From: Nitrospirota bacterium
GTDB lineage: Bacteria > Nitrospirota > Nitrospiria > JACQBZ01
Direction: 5' to 3'
NCBI GenBank assembly: GCA_016201865.1
Contig: JACQCA010000092.1
Location: forward strand, 1-40,936
DNA: 40,936 bases
A model generated the notes under the pieces. The model made no database searches. It had not been told where the DNA came from and saw nothing but the letters and a program-made list of their open reading frames with translations. The position numbers and the translations under genes are program-made. This document shows positions 24,888-32,257 of this stretch, piece by piece. Position 1 is the first letter of the stretch; every line of letters starts with the position of its first letter.

Positions 24888-26201
24888 TTAGAACTTATTG
24901 ATGACCAGGCCGGTGAGCGGTTTGGGGTAAAAGTAGGTGGATTTCTGGGGCATACGGTCGCCAGCGAGGACGACATCCCGGACCTGGATGATCCGTGTCG
25001 GGTTGAGAAAGAAAGTCATTCCGGCCGAGCCGTTCTGGACCATCTTAACGGCCGCTTCTTCATCTTTGACGAACTGGATCAGGCTTTCTTTCTTGGCGGC
25101 CGGGTCCGCAATCCCCATCGCCTCCTCCAGAATGATCTTTTGGAAGACCGAGACATCCAAGGCGTCAAGAGTTTTGGGCGCCGGAGGGGTCGGGGCCGGT
25201 TTGAGTTTCAGCAAATGAAAGGCCTGCTCGCTCTTGGCAAACATTCCAAAGACAACAGCGGACCGGCCTTCCTTCTGCATTTCAAGGAAAAGCTTCTTCC
25301 GGGCCTGAGACTCCGTAGCGTTGTTGAACTCCAGATGGGTCACGTCGAACGCGAGGGTTAGCCGCTGTTTTAAGGTTTTAAGGTCGCACGGCACCGGGTT
25401 CATGATGACACGGTGAATCGGCAGGAGCGATATACCGGTATCCTCCATATCGGCACAGAAGACAAAAACAGCGTCGTACGGTTTGAGGCCCGGGGAACGG
25501 TCGCGCTCCCGCATCTCATTCCGAAAGTTCAGGGCCGTCTCGTACCGATGATGCCCGTCCGCAATGAAAAACGGCTGCTCTTTCAACGATTCGGATACGG
25601 CCGTCGTCACCGTCGGCGAGGAAATCCTCCAGAGGCGATGGCGGATTTCTTCTTCTCCCACAAAGTTCACCAACGGGCGGGCCTCGTCCACCGACCGCTC
25701 CAATCGGCCCATGATCTCTCCCGCCGGATCGGAATAGATCATGAAGATGGGGCTGGTGTTGGCGTGACACACGCGCATGAGACGAAGGCGGTCTTCTTTG
25801 GCCTTCGGAAATGTGAATTCATGCGGGAAAATTTTCCCCTTTCCGATCTCCTCCAATTGAACCAGCCCGAAAACACCCTTGAGCGTTTTCTTTTCCTTGC
25901 CGGGCAGTGCGTAGTCGAGTTTATACAGATACAACGACGGCTCCGGATCCTGTCGGAGCACGCCCTGCTTGATCCAGTCCTTGAAGAAAGCCGCCGCGCG
26001 GGTATACCGGTTGCTGGATGGGGTATCGTCGGGTTGATCCTTGCCCAGCTCCAGCCGGATCATGTTGTGCTCATGCGCGTGGTAATAACGCGCCTGGGCC
26101 TGGGGGTTGATGACGTCGTAGGGCGGACAGACCACTTTCCGAAGGTCTTTGACCTTGTTGGGGTTGTAACGCAAGCCTTGGAACGGAAGCAGAACAGCCA
26201 T
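24888..26201 (-). CDS. DUF1015 family protein
   Basis: A 437-residue cytoplasmic protein. It begins LLPFQGLRYNPNKVKDLRKVVCPPYDVI with a following MIRLELGKD, the signature start of DUF1015, and contains the conserved FIADGHHRYETAL segment. The family is widespread and has been proposed to resemble SerB2/ParB-like kinases or oxidoreductases, but no role is firmly established. Its ATG shares a base with the polyprenyl synthase stop (TAATG), so the two are translated together. No signal peptide or membrane helix is seen. Confidence 0.87.
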   Translation of the reverse strand: MAVLLPFQGLRYNPNKVKDLRKVVCPPYDVINPQAQARYYHAHEHNMIRLELGKDQPDDTPSSNRYTRAAAFFKDWIKQGVLRQDPEPSLYLYKLDYALPGKEKKTLKGVFGLVQLEEIGKGKIFPHEFTFPKAKEDRLRLMRVCHANTSPIFMIYSDPAGEIMGRLERSVDEARPLVNFVGEEEIRHRLWRISSPTVTTAVSESLKEQPFFIADGHHRYETALNFRNEMRERDRSPGLKPYDAVFVFCADMEDTGISLLPIHRVIMNPVPCDLKTLKQRLTLAFDVTHLEFNNATESQARKKLFLEMQKEGRSAVVFGMFAKSEQAFHLLKLKPAPTPPAPKTLDALDVSVFQKIILEEAMGIADPAAKKESLIQFVKDEEAAVKMVQNGSAGMTFFLNPTRIIQVRDVVLAGDRMPQKSTYFYPKPLTGLVINKF

Positions 26202-27208
26202 TAATGGTCGCGCGATACCACGTAATCGGCCACGACATGGAGCGCGGTTCGATGAACAGAAGGTTCGAAGGCGGCGAGAAAGCCCTTGGCCTTTTCGACA
26301 TAGCCTCGGGCCACGGAGAACGCATACTCGATGGATCCGTGCCGATGCATCAGATCCAGGATTTGATCGAACTGCTTCTCGGAGGAACCGTCCGATCCGA
26401 ACGTGCGAATGACCTGCCTCTTCCCCTCATCCGAACAGGTCCGCAACAAATGAATCATGGGAAGCGTCACCTTCCCCTCTTTCAGATCCGCCCCGAGCGT
26501 CTTGCCCAATCGTTGCTTCTGAGCGATATAATCCAGCGTGTCATCGGCCACCTGAAAAGCGATTCCCAGGTTCTGCCCGAACTGAAAGAGCGACTCTTTT
26601 CGTTCGGCCGACCCGCCGCCGGCGATCCCTCCCAATTGACAGGACGCCGCGATGAGGCTGGCCGTTTTGTGTTGAATGATCCGAAGATAATCCGTCTCCC
26701 GAATGCCCAGATCACTGTTATGGGTGTGCTGCACCATTTCCCCTTCGATCATGTGTCCGCACGCTTTCTGTAAAACCAGGTTGACCTCTTGGTTGTTGAG
26801 GCTCAGGCCGTGTCCGACGGCCGACGCATAGAGGTAATCCCCGACCAGGATGCTGGCATGGTTGCCCCACAGCGTTCGGGCCGTCTTTTTACCGCGTCGC
26901 AGGTTTCCTTCATCAATCACATCGTCGTGCAGGAGGGTCGCGGTGTGAATAAATTCCACGACGGCGGCCAGAAGAATGTGGTCCTCACCTTGGTGGGATG
27001 AGCAGAGCTTTGAAGACAGGATCATTAAGAGCGGACGAATCCGCTTCCCGCCGCTGTTTAAGATGTACAGCGCGATCTGATTGATCAGCGGGACCTCCGA
27101 TGCAAGGCTTTTCTGAATCTGTGATTCGACCTTCAGAAGGTCCGGGCGGTACTGTTCCCATATCTCCTGAATGGTTGGAAAAGATGCGGTTTTGGGGGAT
27201 GGAAGCAT
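26201..27208 (-). CDS. Long-chain polyprenyl diphosphate synthase
   Basis: A 335-residue trans-prenyltransferase condensing isopentenyl diphosphate with allylic diphosphates. The first aspartate-rich motif is DDVID (residues 95-99) and the second DDTLD (222-226), with GGKRIRP near residue 53. A small residue (Ala90) five positions before the first motif is the pattern of long-chain enzymes (C35-C50) rather than FPP synthases. The product probably supplies quinone side chains or polyprenyl carriers; the prenyltransferase at 23866 is a possible consumer. The ATG coincides with the transcription start predicted from the promoter at 27215-27243, suggesting a leaderless message. Confidence 0.9.
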   Translation of the reverse strand: MLPSPKTASFPTIQEIWEQYRPDLLKVESQIQKSLASEVPLINQIALYILNSGGKRIRPLLMILSSKLCSSHQGEDHILLAAVVEFIHTATLLHDDVIDEGNLRRGKKTARTLWGNHASILVGDYLYASAVGHGLSLNNQEVNLVLQKACGHMIEGEMVQHTHNSDLGIRETDYLRIIQHKTASLIAASCQLGGIAGGGSAERKESLFQFGQNLGIAFQVADDTLDYIAQKQRLGKTLGADLKEGKVTLPMIHLLRTCSDEGKRQVIRTFGSDGSSEKQFDQILDLMHRHGSIEYAFSVARGYVEKAKGFLAAFEPSVHRTALHVVADYVVSRDH

Positions 27209-27214
27209 AGCATA

Positions 27215-27243
27215 ATGGTAGGCCAGAGGCGATCATTTGTCAA
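27215..27243 (-). promoter_or_regulatory. Promoter of the polyprenyl synthase operon
   Basis: On the minus strand TTGACA (27238-27243), a 17-nt spacer and TACCAT (27215-27220). The expected start of transcription falls on the A of the start codon at 27208. Confidence 0.6.
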
Positions 27244-27272
27244 GACAAAATTGGGCGCTGTGAACGCCTTTC

Positions 27273-27302
27273 TTGACATCGTATTCGACGGCTGCGTATG
27301 AT
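27273..27302 (+). promoter_or_regulatory. Promoter of the DUF155-like gene
   Basis: TTGACA (27273-27278), an 18-nt spacer and TATGAT (27297-27302). The expected transcription start coincides with the ATG at 27309, so the message appears leaderless. It lies back to back with the promoter at 27215-27243. Confidence 0.65.
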
Positions 27303-27308
27303 GGATTT

Positions 27309-28352
27309 ATGGAACTGGGGCAACAAGAAACGGCCTTAAAAGGCCGATGCGTCACCTTCCTGGTGGGCCAGGCCGGACTCAATCTCGAAACAACGGCGAT
27401 GGTCGAAAGCCGGGCGCTGAAAAGTTCTCCGAATTATCCCGACGTGGTCCCGAGGCAAGCCATCGTCCGGACCCAAAAAGGCCGGGTCCATGACCGGGAG
27501 GCCGGGTTTGTCGTCAAGGCCTACCTTCCCGATACCGTCATCGTCGAGGCCATGATCGAGTTTCACGATCTCGCGGCCGAACCCCTGCTTGATCTCAATC
27601 GGGATCTGCTGCTGGAGTGCCGACGCATCCTGAACGAATTTCAGTGCAACCCCGAGTTCGATGAGGAATACAGCGTCTATTGCATCTCGGATTATCAAGG
27701 GGATCCCGAAATGTTTTTGGCCCTTCACGGGGAGAAGATCGCCTCGTTGCTGAAAAAAGAGCGGATTCCCTTGGACGAGGAAGAGATCAAGAGCACCCTT
27801 CGATCCCATCTTAAGTACGGCAAGGATGATCTGACGATTGTGGATTGGGACGGAGCCTTCCTTTTCGACCCGCAGGGGGATTTTGAGGCCAACATCGAGT
27901 TGTTTGAGATCACCAACCTTCAACTTTTAAAATCCCGAATCTTAGACGATGAACTGGACGGTCGATTGAAAACGACCCTCCAATTGCTCCGACAGAGACC
28001 GGAACGGTCTTGGCTCCGGTCCAAGCAAGTTCGATCGGTGATGCGAGAGATCATACAGACCCGAACCACCTCCATTCTGGAATCCCAGGCGATCGAGCAC
28101 AGCATTAAACTGATCGGGGATTGGTACACGGCCCGGCTGTACGCGCTCATTTCAAAAAAATTTCACCTCGACGACTGGCGCCAAAACATCAACGAGAAGC
28201 TGGATATTCTTGAAGACGTCTATTCCATGGCGGCCGAAAACTTCTCGATCTCCTTCAATACCACGCTGGAATTTATCCTGATCGGCGGCTGGTTTATCCT
28301 TCAAATCGGCTGGTTTGCATTGCTTTTCCTGGAACTCTACCTTGTGAAATAA
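27309..28352 (+). CDS. RMD1/YagE-like (DUF155) family protein
   Basis: About 347 residues. The C-terminal half contains GDWYTARLYALISKKFHLDDW and INEKLDILEDVYSM, then a single hydrophobic segment (LEFILIGGWFILQIGWFALLFLELYL). This matches the DUF155/RMD1 architecture: soluble domain, helical region, C-terminal membrane anchor. The N-terminal part carries an acidic SVYCISDYQGDPEMFLALH segment. Bacterial members have no established biochemical role; the yeast and mitochondrial relatives are linked to membrane or microtubule functions and mitochondrial translation. The only in-frame Met near the promoter is at 27309, and no Shine-Dalgarno precedes it. Confidence 0.62.
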   Translation: MELGQQETALKGRCVTFLVGQAGLNLETTAMVESRALKSSPNYPDVVPRQAIVRTQKGRVHDREAGFVVKAYLPDTVIVEAMIEFHDLAAEPLLDLNRDLLLECRRILNEFQCNPEFDEEYSVYCISDYQGDPEMFLALHGEKIASLLKKERIPLDEEEIKSTLRSHLKYGKDDLTIVDWDGAFLFDPQGDFEANIELFEITNLQLLKSRILDDELDGRLKTTLQLLRQRPERSWLRSKQVRSVMREIIQTRTTSILESQAIEHSIKLIGDWYTARLYALISKKFHLDDWRQNINEKLDILEDVYSMAAENFSISFNTTLEFILIGGWFILQIGWFALLFLELYLVK

Positions 28353-28380
28353 TTAAAGATTTTCTTCCTTTTAAAAAAGC

Positions 28381-28409
28381 TTGACAAGGGGATGAAGGCT
28401 TGATAGAAT
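28381..28409 (+). promoter_or_regulatory. Sigma70-type promoter of fur
   Basis: TTGACA (28381-28386), a 17-nt spacer and TAGAAT (28404-28409), with the predicted start near 28416 directly in front of a Fur box. Confidence 0.75.
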
Positions 28410-28416
28410 ATATTTT

Positions 28417-28435
28417 GAGAATCAGAATCAATATC
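28417..28435 (+). promoter_or_regulatory. Fur box in the fur promoter
   Basis: The 19-mer starting GAGAATCAG and ending AATATC matches the classical Fur consensus (GATAATGATAATCATTATC) at 15 of 19 positions. It begins at the predicted transcription start, so iron-bound Fur would repress its own transcription. Confidence 0.7.
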
Positions 28436-28469
28436 AATTTTATTATAAAACGCCTCTGGGGTTGGCATC

Positions 28470-28940
28470 GTGAATGCGGTGAATAAGGACGTTCAACTGT
28501 TCAAGAATCACCTGGTCCAAAAGCGGTTGAAGCTGACCCGGCAACGGGAAACGATCCTGGAGGCCTTCCTCAAGACGGACCATATTACGGCCGAGGAATT
28601 GTATCGTAAGCTTTCCGGTCGTAAGCAGGGCCGCCGCTTGGCGTTGGCCACGATTTACAGAACCCTAAACCTCCTTTGCGAGATCGGTATCGGCCAACAA
28701 CGCCACTTCGACGATAATAAAACCATTTACGATAACGTGCTTCACAAAAAGCATCACGATCACCTGATCTGCAATAAATGCGACAAGATCATTGAGTTTG
28801 AGTCCCCCGCCATCGAACGACTTCAGGAAGAAATGGCGACCCGACACGGCTTCACACTGCACCATCACCGCCTGGAACTCTACGGCCATTGCATTGATTG
28901 GGAAAATTGCAGGGACCGGCAAAGGGCCGCCCCCCGCTGA
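28470..28940 (+). CDS. fur: Ferric uptake regulator family protein
   Basis: A 156-residue Fur-family repressor. The winged-helix domain (residues ~15-85) contains LTRQRETILEAF and the recognition-helix segment LALATIYRTLNLL. The dimerisation domain has the metal-binding HKKHHDHLIC cluster, the structural-zinc pair C101-x-x-C104 and a second pair C141/C147 (CIDWENC). It controls iron homeostasis by binding DNA when loaded with ferrous iron. A Fur box at its own promoter and the downstream FTR1 iron-permease genes support Fur rather than Zur or PerR. The start is a GTG at 28470 with a TGGGG site about 8 nt upstream. Confidence 0.9.
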   Translation: MNAVNKDVQLFKNHLVQKRLKLTRQRETILEAFLKTDHITAEELYRKLSGRKQGRRLALATIYRTLNLLCEIGIGQQRHFDDNKTIYDNVLHKKHHDHLICNKCDKIIEFESPAIERLQEEMATRHGFTLHHHRLELYGHCIDWENCRDRQRAAPR

Positions 28941-28960
28941 TTTTTTAAAAAAACCTAAAT

Positions 28961-29323
28961 ATGAAATTGAGAACTATTCTCATGATTAAACATCGACGCC
29001 TCTTTCGACTCGGACTCGTGATCGTGATGTTGGGATCGGCCTTGGGAACCGCATTCGCGGATGAGGAGGCTCGCATCGTAATCAAAGATCACCGATTCTC
29101 TCCTTCCGAGGTCAAGGTCAAGACCAACACGAAAATTAAATTGATCGTCAGCAACGAGGACCCGACGGCCGAAGAATTCGAAAGCTTCAGTCTCAACCGG
29201 GAAAGGGTCGTACGAGCGGGTCAATCCATAACGATCTTCCTTCCGCCCCTCAAACCGGGCAGTTATGATTTCTTCGGGGATTTTCACCCGGATACCGCGA
29301 AGGGAAAGGTCATCGCAGAATAG
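28961..29323 (+). CDS. Periplasmic cupredoxin-fold protein lacking type 1 copper ligands
   Basis: A 120-residue exported protein: signal peptide (hydrophobic core ~17-30, cleavage after AFA) followed by a cupredoxin-type beta fold (IKDHRFSPSEVKVKTNTKIKLIVSNEDPTAEEFES and FLPPLKPGSYDFFGDFHP). The C-terminal loop has no cysteine, so a blue-copper site cannot form. Such domains accompany FTR1/EfeU permeases and resemble the N-terminal domain of EfeO, probably binding iron for delivery to the permease encoded next. Two starts are possible: 28961 or 28982, the latter giving a more typical signal peptide. Neither has a clear ribosome site. Confidence 0.8.
   Translation: MKLRTILMIKHRRLFRLGLVIVMLGSALGTAFADEEARIVIKDHRFSPSEVKVKTNTKIKLIVSNEDPTAEEFESFSLNRERVVRAGQSITIFLPPLKPGSYDFFGDFHPDTAKGKVIAE
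28968..28982 (+). promoter_or_regulatory. Second Fur-box-like palindrome at the cupredoxin start
   Basis: TGAGAACTATTCTCA is a 6-3-6 inverted repeat. It matches 12 of 14 arms of the 7-1-7 Fur motif (TGATAAT-N-ATTATCA). It overlaps the alternative start codon at 28982, so it could repress the transporter genes separately from fur. Confidence 0.55.
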
Positions 29324-29334
29324 GAGCGCATGGA

Positions 29335-30156
29335 ATGTTGGGAACATTTATTATTACCTGGAGAGAAACCATCGAGGCAGCCCTCATCGTGGGCATCCTT
29401 CTAACCTATCTGAATAAGATCGGGCAGTCCAGACAGTTCCGTTTTGTGTATTGGGGGGCATTCTGGGCGGTCGTGGCCAGCCTGGTCTTTGCCGGTTTCT
29501 CGAACTACCTGGCCGTCTTTTTTAAGGATATCGGACAGGACATTTTTGAAGCGGCCATCCTGTTCCTGGCCACGGTCGTTTTGACGCATATGGTGGTCTG
29601 GATGCACCACAACGCCCGTGAGATCAAAGGGGAACTGCAACAGCAGGCCGAACTGGCGATCTCTAAAAATCGGCTATGGGCTCTGGCCACGCTGGCCTTC
29701 GTGGGCGTGTTTCGCGAGGGCGTCGAGACCGTGCTGTTCCTCTGGGGATTATTTCTCCAGGGCGGAAGCTTTGAGTCCATCGCGCCGCCGGTGACGGGCG
29801 GACTGACAGGCATCGGCCTTGGAGTTTTAATGACTTGGCTTTTCTTCAAAGGGTTCGGCCATCTGGATCTGAGACCGTTTTTCAGAGTGAGCGGGATTAT
29901 TTTGATTTTCATGGCGGCCGGGATGCTCTCCTCCGGAATCGGAAAGCTGGTCACGGTGGGACTCGTCCCGCCTTTGATCGAACCGGTCTGGAACACCTCC
30001 TGGCTCTTGAGCGAACGCTCTTTCATCGGCTCGCTGATGGCGGGCATTTTCGGTTACCGCTCCAGCCCCTCGCTGGTGCAGATGATCTTCTACCTGCTTT
30101 ATTTCCCGATCACGATCCTCTGGCTTCGGCGACAACGCCACGACCTGGCGCAGTGA
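29335..30156 (+). CDS. FTR1/EfeU-family high-affinity iron permease
   Basis: A 273-residue inner-membrane protein with seven predicted helices. It carries the two REXXE iron-translocation motifs, RETIE (residues 10-14) in helix 1 and REGVE (127-131) in helix 4. Family members import ferric iron, usually after oxidation by a partner copper or cupredoxin protein. Both neighbours encode cupredoxins, so the three genes look like an uptake unit under Fur control. An AGGAG site lies 9 nt before the ATG. The next gene starts 2 nt after its stop. Confidence 0.92.
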   Translation: MLGTFIITWRETIEAALIVGILLTYLNKIGQSRQFRFVYWGAFWAVVASLVFAGFSNYLAVFFKDIGQDIFEAAILFLATVVLTHMVVWMHHNAREIKGELQQQAELAISKNRLWALATLAFVGVFREGVETVLFLWGLFLQGGSFESIAPPVTGGLTGIGLGVLMTWLFFKGFGHLDLRPFFRVSGIILIFMAAGMLSSGIGKLVTVGLVPPLIEPVWNTSWLLSERSFIGSLMAGIFGYRSSPSLVQMIFYLLYFPITILWLRRQRHDLAQ

Positions 30157-30158
30157 GC

Positions 30159-30572
30159 ATGATACGCGCCGTTGTCACAACGTGTCTGGTCGCCCTGCTT
30201 GGATTAGCGATCGGATCAGCCCGGTCCCACGCCCAGACCGAATGGCAGACGGTCACGATCAAGGCGGACGAGTACAGTTTCACCCCCAATCGGATTGAGG
30301 CGAAAGCGCATCATCCACTGGAGTTGGTCATCATGAATGAGGGGCATGAACCGCATCAATTCCGGTCGTCGCTTTTCAAAAACCAGATGGTCGAAGTATG
30401 GGCCGGAGAGAATGCCGTTCGGGGCAAGGGTATCGAGATTGTGGATATCGCAGCCGGCTCGACGGCGAGAATTAAGCTCCTCGCCCCGCCTCCGGGCCAG
30501 TTTGATTTTCAGTGCCGTATCCCCAGCCATCATGGAATGGATGGAATGATCCTGATTAAGACCGATCGATAA
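30159..30572 (+). CDS. Periplasmic cupredoxin with intact type 1 copper site
   Basis: A 137-residue exported protein: N-terminal signal (cleavage near SHA, residue 25), then a cupredoxin domain. Unlike the cupredoxin upstream of FTR1, it keeps putative blue-copper ligands: His63/His66 (EGHEPHQF), C119, H124 and M127/M130 in the C-terminal loop (CRIPSHHGMDGM). It may oxidise ferrous iron or pass electrons during uptake through FTR1. It is probably translationally coupled, starting 2 nt after the permease stop, and its own stop shares a base with the next ATG (TAATG). Confidence 0.82.
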   Translation: MIRAVVTTCLVALLGLAIGSARSHAQTEWQTVTIKADEYSFTPNRIEAKAHHPLELVIMNEGHEPHQFRSSLFKNQMVEVWAGENAVRGKGIEIVDIAAGSTARIKLLAPPPGQFDFQCRIPSHHGMDGMILIKTDR

Positions 30573-31372
30573 TGAACCCATTTGATCCAAGGAGCGATTG
30601 GACGTTCAGAGTGACGGTCGGATTCATCCTCGCGGGTTTGTTGGGTGCCGCCCTCCCGGCGCATGCGCTCGATTTCAAGGTCTACCCCTACAGCACTCCG
30701 AGCGAAGGCGAGGTGGAGCTGGCGTATTGGTGGACCACCTTCGTCCAATCGGACAAGAGCTACACTTACTTTGGAAAGGCCTTGGATAAACAGGGCCTGC
30801 AACAACATTCTCTGGAGATCGAATATGGGATGACGGACAACTGGACGATCGCGGCCTATGCCGATTTTGAGAAACCGATAGACGGCGATTTCAAATATGT
30901 CCAGGCTCGAGCGGTGGCGGCGCGATACCGCTTCTTTGAGCAGGGCGAGCGATTCCTCGATGGAGCGATCGAAGTCGAATACTATCTCCCTTACAAGAAG
31001 TATAGCGACGGTGAAAAGATCGAGACGCGGGTGATTCTTGAGAAAGACCTCGGTCGGGTTTCCATCATGCTCAACCCTATTTTCGAAAAGGATGTCAGCG
31101 GGGCGGAGATCGACGCTGAAATGGAGTTTGAGTACGCGGCGGGCCTGTATTATCGGGCGACGCCTTTGTTGACGCCCGGCGTTGAATTCTACGGCGTCAT
31201 GGGCGAGTTGAGCGATCTGAAACCGAAGAACCAGCAGGAGCATTATGTCTTCCCGCGTCTGGGATTCAAATTCGGCCACCGCGTGGGGCTCGATATCGGA
31301 TACGGGTTCGGTCTGACCCGGGCCGGCAATGATCAGATTCTGAAGGCGATTCTTGAACTGGAGTTCAGATAA
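30572..31372 (+). CDS. Probable outer-membrane beta-barrel protein, function unknown
   Basis: A 266-residue exported protein with signal peptide (hydrophobic core ~14-28, cleavage after AHA). The mature part is made of alternating-hydrophobicity strands rich in aromatic residues (VELAYWWTTFVQ, HSLEIEYGMTDNWTIAAYADFEK, GVEFYGVMGEL). It ends in a strand with a terminal aromatic-plus-Arg (LELEFR), as expected of a small outer-membrane barrel. It does not match a named family I recognise. Overlap with the cupredoxin stop suggests it belongs to the iron-uptake operon, perhaps as a pore for metal or a complex, but this is inference. Confidence 0.68.
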   Translation: MNPFDPRSDWTFRVTVGFILAGLLGAALPAHALDFKVYPYSTPSEGEVELAYWWTTFVQSDKSYTYFGKALDKQGLQQHSLEIEYGMTDNWTIAAYADFEKPIDGDFKYVQARAVAARYRFFEQGERFLDGAIEVEYYLPYKKYSDGEKIETRVILEKDLGRVSIMLNPIFEKDVSGAEIDAEMEFEYAAGLYYRATPLLTPGVEFYGVMGELSDLKPKNQQEHYVFPRLGFKFGHRVGLDIGYGFGLTRAGNDQILKAILELEFR

Positions 31373-31390
31373 AACCGGAGAGGCTGCGCA

Positions 31391-32251
31391 GTGTGGGTTC
31401 TGTACGCGTTGCTGTCGGCCGTCTCTCTGGCCACGGCCGATGCCTATTCGAAGAAAAGCCTGGAGCGGGCCGACGAGAGCGTGGTGGCCTGGATCCGATT
31501 CCTGTTTGCCACGCCGTTTTTGGTCGGTCTCTTACTTCTGATCCCGATCCCGGCGCTGGATTGGATCTTTTGGCGGACGATCCTCCTCCTGCTCCCGATT
31601 GAACTGCTGGCGGTCGTGCTCTATATCCGGGCGATCAAGGTTTCGCCCCTTTCACTCACAATCCCGTTTCTGTCTTTCACGCCCGTATTCCTGATCCTCA
31701 CGTCCAGCCTGATGCTCGGCGAGACGGTGGATCGAACCGGAACAGCCGGGATCGGGCTGATCGCGCTGGGCGCCTATCTGCTCCATGGCCACACGATCGA
31801 GCAGGGCTGGCTATCCCCGTTGAAGGCCATTCTCAAAGAGCAGGGTTCGTGGTTGATGATTCTGGTGGCCTTTCTGTACAGCATCACGTCCAATCTGGGA
31901 AAGATCGCCATTCTTCATTCCAGCCCGGTCGCCTTCGGCGTGATCTACTACCTGATTCTGACCGTGGCCTTCGCGCCGATCGTTTGGTGGCGATCACGGC
32001 TTCATCTTCCACAACTAAAAACGCACGGCCGGACTTTTCTCGTCATCGGGTTTTTCGAGGCCTGCATGATCGTATTTCATGCACTGGCCATTGCACAGAC
32101 CCTGGTGGCCTATATGATCGCGGTGAAGCGAACCAGCCTGCTGTTTAGCGTCGTCTACGGCCGTCTCTTCTTTCAGGAGACGCAGATCCGCCGGCGGTTT
32201 GCGGGCAGCCTCTTGATGGTGATCGGCGTCGCCCTCATCGCAATGAGGTAA
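31391..32251 (+). CDS. EamA/DMT-family transporter
   Basis: A 286-residue membrane protein with ten predicted helices and the two-fold EamA repeat layout. Hydrophobic segments include VLYALLSAVSLATADAYSKK, IPFLSFTPVFLILTSSLMLGE (the conserved end of repeat 1, with GE) and RLFFQE-RRRFAGSLLMVIGVALIA (repeat 2). Substrates in this family are small metabolites such as amino acids or nucleotides; none can be predicted. Translation starts at a GTG with GGAG about 9 nt upstream. It follows the outer-membrane gene by 18 nt and precedes rlmI by 6 nt. Confidence 0.85.
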   Translation: MWVLYALLSAVSLATADAYSKKSLERADESVVAWIRFLFATPFLVGLLLLIPIPALDWIFWRTILLLLPIELLAVVLYIRAIKVSPLSLTIPFLSFTPVFLILTSSLMLGETVDRTGTAGIGLIALGAYLLHGHTIEQGWLSPLKAILKEQGSWLMILVAFLYSITSNLGKIAILHSSPVAFGVIYYLILTVAFAPIVWWRSRLHLPQLKTHGRTFLVIGFFEACMIVFHALAIAQTLVAYMIAVKRTSLLFSVVYGRLFFQETQIRRRFAGSLLMVIGVALIAMR

Positions 32252-32257
32252 ATTGTC

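Noticed and set aside
29835-30158. Upstream extension of the second cupredoxin frame into the FTR1 gene
   Set aside because: It reads FTR1 out of frame; the signal peptide begins at the ATG 30159.
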